Of a stretch of DNA of 10,400 bases, positions 5,963-10,400 are shown one piece after another. This DNA is from an uncultured Acidimicrobiales bacterium (lineage in GTDB: Bacteria > Actinomycetota > Acidimicrobiia > Acidimicrobiales > SZUA-35), in the NCBI GenBank assembly GCA_938008925.1, contig CALLIQ010000525.1:1-10400 (forward strand). Reading direction: 5' to 3'. The notes beneath the pieces were generated by a model. That model was not told the origin of the DNA, ran no database searches, and saw only the letters and a list, made by a program, of their open reading frames with translations. A program made the translations under genes and the position numbers. Each line of letters starts with the position of its first letter. Position 1 is the first letter of the stretch.

Positions 5963-7058
5963 AACCAATCGTCGACGCCAACGTTGCCGCAGCATCGGCG
6001 ATTCGCTCGATGCTGGTGCGGATGAACGCGTCGGTTCTCGGTGAGTCCGACGCTCGCTGGGCGAGAAACAGCACGGCCAGGCCGGGCAACACCAGCGCCG
6101 TGGTGAGAGCGTCCGCAGTTTCGGACTCGCTCTGGCCCCGGCCTTCGGCGTAGCGACGGATCGCAGCCGGCGTGACGTCTCGCCGCACGGTCGGCTCGAG
6201 GCTCGTCGACAACAACCAGGCGAGATCCGCCTCGCCTGCTTGCACGGCGATCTGTTGCCAATCGAACAAGACGACCTCGGCGGCATCGGCGTCGCCGTCG
6301 TCGGCACCGGCACCAGCACCGGCGTCTTCGAACACGAGGTTGTCGGCACGGGGGTCACCGTGGCAGAGCGTCGGTGTGAGCGAGACGAACCGGTCGAGCA
6401 GTTCGGTTCGGTGGTCGAGCAGGACACGGAACACGTCGACCTGCGCAGGGCTCATCGCCCACCGGTCCCGTAAGGCGTCGATCCCGGTCTCGAGCGTGTC
6501 GACCGCGAACGTGGTGGGCGTGTTGGATCGGACCGATGGCGGTTGCTCGTGTTCGAAGTGCCGATGTAGCGCAGCGAGACCGTCGACCACGGCGAGCGTG
6601 TCGTGTGCGCCGAGCCCATCGAGCTGATCGACACGCCTCGCTTCGGTGAGGTCTTCCAGCAACAGCGCCGCCGAGCCGTCATCGAACTCGAGCGTGCCGA
6701 GGAGCGTTGGTGTGCGCAAGCCGTCGATGGGGAGCAGCGTTCGGTAAGCGAGGAGCTCGCGTTCGACCGCGCCACTCGCGATGGCGGCATGACCGTTCGG
6801 CCCGTCGACGGGAAGTTTGGCCACACACGACGCTGGAATGGTGCCGGCCGCGGCGTTCGGCGCCATGGTGTCCAACTCGAGCCGGAGAACGGTCGAGAAC
6901 ACGCCTCGCCCCTGGCCGACGTCGGTGCTGTCGGTGACCCGCACCTCGGGTCCGAGAGAGGCAGCGACGAGCTGATCGGCCTGGCGTCGCTCGGTCGAGT
7001 GTTCGGTCGAGTCTGGCGTTGAGTTGGGCGTTGAACTGGGAGTCGGTTTCGCGCTCAT
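5961..7058 (-). CDS. Small-molecule phosphotransferase (APH / ecdysteroid-kinase-like fold)
   Basis: This 365-residue cytoplasmic kinase-like protein shows a glycine-rich loop GQGRGVFSTVLRL (48-60), a nucleotide-binding lysine K81 in CVAKLP, and ERELLAYRTL (99-108) with the partner glutamate. The hinge is LLLEDL (132-137). The catalytic loop is CHGDPRADNLVF (H233, D235, N240) and the metal-binding motif is LFDWQQI (D266). The order HGD-R-DN ... DWQ, followed by GEADLAWLL, places it in the phosphotransferase group shared by aminoglycoside phosphotransferases and ecdysteroid-kinase-like proteins. The substrate is unknown and antibiotic resistance should not be assumed. The ATG at 7058 is preferred; the frame opens further to a TTG at 7121, but that segment would cover the divergent promoter. 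The first 25 residues are low-complexity Ser/Thr/Pro, and 246-261 is an Ala/Gly/Asp insert. The gene sits between DUF151 and MerR genes that are adjacent in mycobacteria. Confidence 0.82.
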   Translation of the reverse strand: MSAKPTPSSTPNSTPDSTEHSTERRQADQLVAASLGPEVRVTDSTDVGQGRGVFSTVLRLELDTMAPNAAAGTIPASCVAKLPVDGPNGHAAIASGAVERELLAYRTLLPIDGLRTPTLLGTLEFDDGSAALLLEDLTEARRVDQLDGLGAHDTLAVVDGLAALHRHFEHEQPPSVRSNTPTTFAVDTLETGIDALRDRWAMSPAQVDVFRVLLDHRTELLDRFVSLTPTLCHGDPRADNLVFEDAGAGAGADDGDADAAEVVLFDWQQIAVQAGEADLAWLLSTSLEPTVRRDVTPAAIRRYAEGRGQSESETADALTTALVLPGLAVLFLAQRASDSPRTDAFIRTSIERIADAAATLASTIG

Positions 7059-7070
7059 CGTGGTAGGTCG

Positions 7071-7099
7071 TTGACTCTTCGCGCGAGGATTCGTACGAT
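7071..7099 (+). promoter_or_regulatory. Sigma-A-type promoter of the MerR gene
   Basis: TTGACT (7071-7076) and TACGAT (7094-7099) are separated by exactly 17 nt, the best promoter match in the window. Transcription would begin near 7106, giving a leader of about 110 nt before the ATG at 7218. It overlaps the upstream region of the divergent kinase gene. Confidence 0.65.
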
Positions 7100-7138
7100 C
7101 AGCACGCTCCGAAGGTAGCAAGGCTGTAATTTCACCGT

Positions 7139-7153
7139 CGTGACTTCGTCACG
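7139..7153. promoter_or_regulatory. Perfect inverted repeat in the MerR leader, possible operator
   Basis: CGTGAC and GTCACG flank a TTC spacer. The site lies about 33 nt after the predicted start of transcription. It also overlaps a second weaker promoter candidate (GTGACT 7140-7145, 17 nt, TACCGT 7163-7168), whose -35 is inside the repeat. It could be an autoregulatory MerR site or an RNA hairpin; the sequence alone cannot decide. Confidence 0.45.
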
Positions 7154-7217
7154 GGTTGCACCTACCGTCTGCTCCACGGGCTCCTTTCATCGCCCCGTTC
7201 CACACAAGGCAGGCCCC

Positions 7218-7673
7218 ATGTCCAGCAGCGAGACCTACAGCGGCAAGCGCACGGCAGAGATCGTCGGCATCACGTACCGCCAGCTCGACTACTGGGCCAG
7301 GACCGATCTCATCCGGCCGAGTGCCGCCGATGCCTCGGGCTCCGGAACTCGTCGTCGCTACACCTACCAAGACCTGCTCGAGCTGAAGGTCATCAAGTCG
7401 CTGCTCGACTCGGGCATCAAGCTCGAGTCGGTGCGTGAGGTCTTCGCCTATCTGCGCGATCAGCTCAACGAAGACGTCGCCTCCGCAAACCTCGTGATCA
7501 ACGGGGCGCGATCGGTCGTCGCCAAGAACGGCGACGAGCTCATCGACATCTTGCAGAACGGTCAGGGCGTGCTGAACGTCCTGCCGCTCGCGGGCGTCAA
7601 AGAAGAGGTCGACGCTGCAATCGTCGAACTGCACCCCGGGGTCGCCGAACTGCCGACGGCCGCCGAGGGCTGA
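7218..7673 (+). CDS. MerR-family regulator, Rv1830 (McdR/ResR)-like
   Basis: This 151-residue DNA-binding protein has an N-terminal MerR domain: SGKRTAEIVGITYRQLDYWARTDLIRPS (8-35), RRRYTYQDLLELKVIKSLLDSGIKLESVREVFAYLR (45-80). The C-terminal part (about 90-140, NLVINGARSVVAKNGDELIDILQNGQGVLNVLPL) is the small domain typical of this actinobacterial subgroup, not a metal-binding tail: there are no cysteines. In mycobacteria the equivalent gene follows the DUF151 gene and has been linked to cell growth and division control. The ATG at 7218 is chosen for its AAGG (7206-7209) and because the protein then starts just before the MerR domain; an in-frame GTG at 7140 would add 26 unlike residues. It is shorter than Rv1830 (about 225 residues). 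It is transcribed away from the kinase gene and converges on the aldolase gene. Confidence 0.88.
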   Translation: MSSSETYSGKRTAEIVGITYRQLDYWARTDLIRPSAADASGSGTRRRYTYQDLLELKVIKSLLDSGIKLESVREVFAYLRDQLNEDVASANLVINGARSVVAKNGDELIDILQNGQGVLNVLPLAGVKEEVDAAIVELHPGVAELPTAAEG

Positions 7674-7705
7674 CCTTCGGGTTGATCTGAATCGGGCCGA
7701 GGCCG

Positions 7706-8518
7706 TCAGTCGAAGAGGTCGGGCTCTTCGCGAGTGATCCAGTCCCACAGGGGCTGGAAGCTGAACCAGCCGGCGCTGTGGCTGCCGACCTGACTGGCCG
7801 TGTGCAGCGCCATCTCGTGCTCGATCAGCACGGGCTCATGACGGGTTGACGCCGCCTCGGCCTGGAGCTGCGCCTGGCAGGAACGCTCCATCGTGATGAA
7901 CCACCAGACGGCCTCCTCGACGGAATGGCCGACGGTGAGGTTGCCGTGGTTGGCCAGGATGGCAGCCTTGCCATCGCCGAGCGCGGCGCCGATGCGGTCG
8001 CCCTCTTCGAGGTCGAGCACGACGCCGGTGTAGTCGTCGAACACGGCGTGGTCGCCGTAGAACGCGCAGGCGTCCTGGGTCAGAGGGTCGAGCGGGCGGC
8101 GGAACGCCGACCAGGCCTTGCCGTAGACCGAGTGCGAGTGAGCGGCAGCGATGACGTCGGGCCGGGCGAGGTGGACTCGGGAGTGGATGGCGAACGCAGC
8201 GGCGTTGACCGGGCGATCGCCGACGACCACATCGCCGTTGTGGTCGACGCAGATCAGGTCGGAGACCTTGATGTGCTTGAAGTTCATCCCGAACGGGTTG
8301 ACCCAGAAGCGCTCGGGGTCTTCGGGGTCGCGGGCCGTGATGTGACCGGCCACACCCTCGTCGAACCCGAACCGGCCGAACATGCGGAATGCGGCGGCGA
8401 GGCGCTGCTTGCGATGCAGGCGTTCGTCTTCGACGTTGTCGAAGGTCTCGGGACGAGGAATGCGCCGTAGGACGGGCGATTCGGTGTCGGTGCTCGGGCG
8501 GTCGGCGATGTCGGTCAT
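7706..8518 (-). CDS. Class II aldolase/adducin family protein
   Basis: This 270-residue cytoplasmic protein has the class II aldolase/adducin domain from about 35 to 225. Seen motifs are GVAGHITARDP (55-65), FWVNPFGMNFKHIKVSDLICVD (71-92), the zinc-binding pair H127/H129 in AAHSHSVYGKAWS, and H191 in ILANHGNLTVG. Enzymes of this fold use the zinc to cleave or decarboxylate sugar-phosphate-type substrates. The glutamate that is catalytic in L-fuculose-phosphate aldolase appears to be replaced by A108 within NAAAFAIHSRVH, a pattern found in a large uncharacterised subgroup, so the reaction is unknown. ATG at 8518 is supported by GAGGA (8528-8524) 5 nt upstream; a TTG at 8533 is possible but weaker. 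It lies 46 nt after the cyclase gene on the same strand and may be co-transcribed. Confidence 0.88.
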   Translation of the reverse strand: MTDIADRPSTDTESPVLRRIPRPETFDNVEDERLHRKQRLAAAFRMFGRFGFDEGVAGHITARDPEDPERFWVNPFGMNFKHIKVSDLICVDHNGDVVVGDRPVNAAAFAIHSRVHLARPDVIAAAHSHSVYGKAWSAFRRPLDPLTQDACAFYGDHAVFDDYTGVVLDLEEGDRIGAALGDGKAAILANHGNLTVGHSVEEAVWWFITMERSCQAQLQAEAASTRHEPVLIEHEMALHTASQVGSHSAGWFSFQPLWDWITREEPDLFD

Positions 8519-8564
8519 CGGAGTCCTCGTCAATCGATCGTGGGATCTCGGTCCGCCTCAAACA

Positions 8565-10034
8565 CTACGTGCTCGGCGTCGCGACGTCAGTTCCTGTTTG
8601 GCCCGGTCCATCCGGATCGCCTTGGGTCCAGAGCTTCGCCTGGTCCTTGCCCGCTCGCTTTGCGGCGTACAGCGCCGTGTCAGCCCGGTCGAAGGTCTCG
8701 CTGGTCGTGGCCTCGGCATCGTGCAGCGCGACGCCGGCCGAGAGGGTCGTGAGGCCGCCCTTGCCGACCCAACCGCTGAGAATACGGCTGGCGACGGCGA
8801 GTGGGTCGGCGTGCGCCCGCCGGGCGACCACCAGAAACTCGTCTCCGCCGAGTCGGGCCGAGGTGTCGGAGTCACGCAGCTCGGTGCTCAGATGGGCGCT
8901 CAGTTCCTGCAAGACCTGATCGCCTGCGGCGTGGCCCATCGTGTCGTTCACCGTCTTGAGGAAGTCGAGGTCGAGGAGGACGAGCGCATCGCCCGGGCGG
9001 AGCGACTCGAGCAGCGCGTCGGCGTGACGACGGTTGCCGATACCGGTCAGCGCGTCTCGCGTGCTGGCCCGGTTCAGTTCGTCGATGACGAAGAGGTGCT
9101 CGATGGCGATGCCGACCTGGACACCGAACAGCCGTGCCAGGTCGATCGTGAACTCGGGATCGTCGGTTGGCACCGGATACACGAGCACAGCGCCCGCCGG
9201 CGCGTCCGCCGCAGGAAGTGGGAGCACGAGCATCGTGCCATTGGTGCCGGTCGGGACCATGCGGGGTTCGTCTCCCATGATCGTCTGGGCGACGAGGTCG
9301 GCGGTGGCCGCGTCCGGTTCGCTCTGCGATGACGGGCCGATGCTGACCGGGATGAGCGCCCCGGCGGAATCGCGGAGCACGACCGTGGAACGGTCGACGT
9401 CGAAGATGTCGATGGCTGCCTGAGCGACCTGTTCAGCGGCTTGGCTCAACGTGCCCGGTCGTCGGAATTGTCGGAGGACGTCTTCGAGGCGGCCGAGGCG
9501 AGCGATCCGTCGGCGACTCAACCCGTCGCCCCGTTCGAGGCGGTAGACGAGCATCGAAATGAGTTCAGCGATCACCGCAGCGACCGGGACCGCGACGAGC
9601 GGGACCATGAGCGACACGCGCGTCGGTTGGCTCTGCCGTGCCAGCAGGAGGGCGACGAGGATGAACGGACTGGCGCCGAGCGCCCAGCCGGGGGAGGCCA
9701 CGAAGCCGACGTAGCCGGTGACGAGCACGGCGATGATCGTGAGGATCACGGGCGCGTAGGTGGAGTTGGCGCTGTCGGCGACCGACACGGCGATGACCAC
9801 GCCGACGAGGGCGGCGATGGCCGGCACCATGCGGGTGAGTCGAGACCATCGTTCCCAGGGGAGCGTGGTCGCCGTGAGCGCCCCGACGGCGAAGAGCGAG
9901 GCGATCGTGATGAGTGGACCGCGGTCGGTGTCGTCAGGACGCGCGAGGAGGTCCAGCAGCGTCAATCCCGCTACTGCGCCGAGCAGGACGGCCGCAGCCG
10001 TCCTGAATCGAACTCTCCACAACATCTCCGCCAT
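8565..10034 (-). CDS. Membrane-bound GAF-GGDEF diguanylate cyclase
   Basis: This is a 489-residue membrane protein. About six hydrophobic segments (roughly 12-30, 41-58, 69-88, 94-113, 120-133, 142-164) form an N-terminal membrane module. A GAF-like domain follows at about 185-315 and a C-terminal GGDEF domain at about 322-468. The cyclase motifs are complete: DALTGIGNRR (327-336), LDLDFLKTVND with D355 (354-364), and RLGGDEF (394-400). The inhibitory I-site RDSD (R387, D390) lies five residues before GGDEF, so the product c-di-GMP should feed back on the enzyme. YAAKRAGKD (456-464) closes the domain. It should make c-di-GMP from two GTP in response to a signal sensed in the membrane or GAF part. 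The ATG at 10034 begins directly before the first membrane helix; the frame runs open to 10160 but the added 42 residues look non-coding. A second start at 10025 is possible. Confidence 0.93.
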   Translation of the reverse strand: MAEMLWRVRFRTAAAVLLGAVAGLTLLDLLARPDDTDRGPLITIASLFAVGALTATTLPWERWSRLTRMVPAIAALVGVVIAVSVADSANSTYAPVILTIIAVLVTGYVGFVASPGWALGASPFILVALLLARQSQPTRVSLMVPLVAVPVAAVIAELISMLVYRLERGDGLSRRRIARLGRLEDVLRQFRRPGTLSQAAEQVAQAAIDIFDVDRSTVVLRDSAGALIPVSIGPSSQSEPDAATADLVAQTIMGDEPRMVPTGTNGTMLVLPLPAADAPAGAVLVYPVPTDDPEFTIDLARLFGVQVGIAIEHLFVIDELNRASTRDALTGIGNRRHADALLESLRPGDALVLLDLDFLKTVNDTMGHAAGDQVLQELSAHLSTELRDSDTSARLGGDEFLVVARRAHADPLAVASRILSGWVGKGGLTTLSAGVALHDAEATTSETFDRADTALYAAKRAGKDQAKLWTQGDPDGPGQTGTDVATPST

Positions 10035-10058
10035 TGCCAATCCGGTCTGCCCTGACCT

Positions 10059-10078
10059 GCACTGACCACAATCAGTGC
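10059..10078. promoter_or_regulatory. Inverted repeat at the predicted start of the cyclase transcript
   Basis: GCACTGA and TCAGTGC are perfect 7-bp arms around a CCACAA spacer. The repeat ends 25 bp before the cyclase ATG and directly follows a -10 candidate, so it would be either a repressor site covering the transcription start or a hairpin at the 5' end of the mRNA. Confidence 0.5.
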
Positions 10079-10083
10079 GAGGG

Positions 10084-10112
10084 ACCTTACCGTACGTGAC
10101 GCAGGGGTCGAA
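10084..10112 (-). promoter_or_regulatory. Candidate promoter of the cyclase gene
   Basis: On the minus strand TAAGGT (10089-10084) fits the -10 pattern TANNNT. A weak -35 candidate TTCGAC (10112-10107) lies 17 nt upstream. Transcription would begin near 10077, inside the adjacent inverted repeat. The -35 match is poor. Confidence 0.35.
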
Positions 10113-10180
10113 AGGGTGCGACCGGGGTCGATTGCCCCATCGCCCGTCCCGGTCCCGCAACCTCCGCTGCCGCCACCCCG

Positions 10181-10286
10181 TTCTGGAGATCGTCCGCGCC
10201 CCAGGCTCCGTTCTGGAGCGGTCTCGCGCCGATCTCGGCGCGCCTCGTCTCCAGATCCGATGGAGCGGCGCGCAGGATCTCCAGAA
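10181..10286. repeat. 106-bp concentric imperfect palindrome of unknown function
   Basis: Three pairs of arms share one centre at 10233.5: TTCTGGAGATC (10181-10191) with GATCTCCAGAA (10276-10286); TCTGGAG (10212-10218) with CTCCAGA (10249-10255); and CGCGCCGA (10225-10232) with TCGGCGCG (10235-10242). A fourth block, CGCGCC (10195-10200) with GGCGCG (10267-10272), also pairs in register. By hand count 38 of 53 half-positions are complementary. The left arm also holds a direct repeat, CCGTTCTGGAG (10178 and 10208). Such a structure could be a cruciform, a large RNA stem-loop, a miniature mobile element or a repeated palindromic element. No flanking target duplication was seen. Confidence 0.75.
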
Positions 10287-10323
10287 TCAGACTGTCCGGC
10301 GGTGGAAGCGGGGCGCTGGAAGC

Positions 10324-10348
10324 GGGACGATGGGTGCGGGGCGGTGGG
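10324..10348 (+). other. Canonical G-quadruplex motif
   Basis: Four G-runs at 10324-10326, 10332-10334, 10338-10341 and 10346-10348 are separated by loops of 5, 3 and 4 nt, satisfying the G3+N1-7 rule on the plus strand. In a high-GC genome some such motifs occur by chance, so function is uncertain. Confidence 0.55.
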
Positions 10349-10384
10349 TGAAGCGTGCGGGTGGCGGTGGGTGAAGAGTGCAGG
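10340..10384 (+). repeat. 23-bp tandem repeat, two copies
   Basis: GGCGGTGGGTGAAG followed by a GTGC-type tail occurs at 10340-10361 and 10363-10384, differing at two of 22 positions, a 23-bp period. It overlaps the end of the G-quadruplex motif and may continue in degenerate form to the window edge. Confidence 0.65.
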
Positions 10385-10400
10385 GGTGCTTCAGGGCGGG

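Larger units (their letters stand above)
10287..10400. other. G-rich non-coding stretch at the right edge
   Basis: No plausible gene is seen. The top strand is strongly G-rich, with repeated GGAAGCGGG (10304-10312 region and 10318-10326) and GGTGGGTGAAG. It runs off the window, so it may be the upstream region of a gene outside. The only long open frame across it (10075-10374) crosses the palindrome and lacks protein-like composition. Confidence 0.5.

Noticed and set aside
5961..7058. Reading the phosphotransferase as an antibiotic resistance gene
   Set aside because: Only the general kinase-fold motifs are present; the DWQ variant fits the broader ecdysteroid-kinase-like group and nothing points to aminoglycosides.
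7059..7121. Upstream extension of the kinase gene to a TTG at 7121
   Set aside because: It would cover the strong divergent promoter and adds 21 residues unlike a kinase N-terminus; the ATG at 7058 is simpler.
7140..7217. GTG start at 7140 for the Rv1830-like MerR gene
   Set aside because: The added 26 residues have no similarity to MerR N-termini, the GTG lies in the inverted repeat, and the ATG at 7218 has a usable AAGG.
7655..7707. Possible terminator between the MerR and aldolase genes (GACGGCC/GGCCGTC and CCGAGG/CCTTCGG)
   Set aside because: The outer arms overlap both coding ends with a 39-nt gap, the inner stem has a bulge, and there is no T-run; too weak to annotate.
8382..9332. Plus-strand open frame of 316 codons across the aldolase and cyclase genes
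   Set aside because: It is antisense to the GGDEF domain and the aldolase start, which show full family motifs; the plus-strand translation has none.
10075..10374. Plus-strand open frame of 99 codons at the right end
   Set aside because: It runs through the long palindrome and the G-rich repeats, has no ribosome binding site and an Arg/Gly-rich translation without pattern.
1..10400. CRISPR array, insertion sequence, prophage, toxin-antitoxin or defence genes
   Set aside because: No regular spaced repeats, transposase or integrase motifs, or small toxin-like gene pairs were found on either strand.

Overview
The window is high-GC DNA that reads as an actinobacterial chromosome. The strongest evidence is the gene order CDP-alcohol phosphatidyltransferase (pgsA-like), gcvH, a GarA-like FHA protein, an FtsR-like MerR regulator and a DUF151 nuclease, with a second MerR regulator just beyond. 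This matches the conserved Rv1822/Rv1826-Rv1830 neighbourhood of Mycobacterium tuberculosis. The very high GC, the F420-type flavin-independent oxidoreductase fragment and several divergent features (zinc ribbon on the FHA protein, long acidic insert in the MerR protein) suggest a deep-branching actinobacterium, possibly Acidimicrobiia. That lineage is an inference and cannot be proved from the window.

Layout, left edge: positions 1-267 hold the 3' end of a luciferase-like (LLM) oxidoreductase. Converging on it is a tRNA-Pro(GGG) gene on the minus strand with an encoded CCA end. Three small back-to-back palindromes lie between them.

Positions 540-5928 form one tightly packed plus-strand operon of seven genes: SRAP/YedK-type DNA-protein crosslink peptidase-like protein, DUF2079 membrane protein, CDP-alcohol phosphatidyltransferase, gcvH, GarA-like FHA protein, FtsR-like MerR regulator and DUF151 nuclease. 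The first four are chained by 4-bp start/stop overlaps and the rest are 2-9 nt apart. The operon ends at a strong hairpin terminator that also faces the convergent kinase-like gene.

Positions 5961-7673: a minus-strand small-molecule phosphotransferase and, divergently, a short MerR regulator equivalent to Rv1830. The shared 159-bp region carries a good sigma-A-type promoter (TTGACT, 17 nt, TACGAT) and a perfect 15-bp inverted repeat in the regulator's predicted leader.

Positions 7706-10034, minus strand: a membrane-bound GAF-GGDEF diguanylate cyclase followed by a class II aldolase/adducin-family protein. Positions 10035-10400 contain no convincing gene but are rich in structure: an inverted repeat at the predicted transcription start of the cyclase gene, a concentric 106-bp imperfect palindrome, a G-quadruplex motif and a 23-bp tandem repeat.

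The theme of the central operon is housekeeping coordination: phospholipid synthesis, one-carbon/glycine metabolism, FHA-based control of nitrogen/TCA enzymes and MerR-based control of cell division. I see no CRISPR array, insertion sequence, phage gene or defence system. The least explained element is the 106-bp palindrome at 10181-10286.
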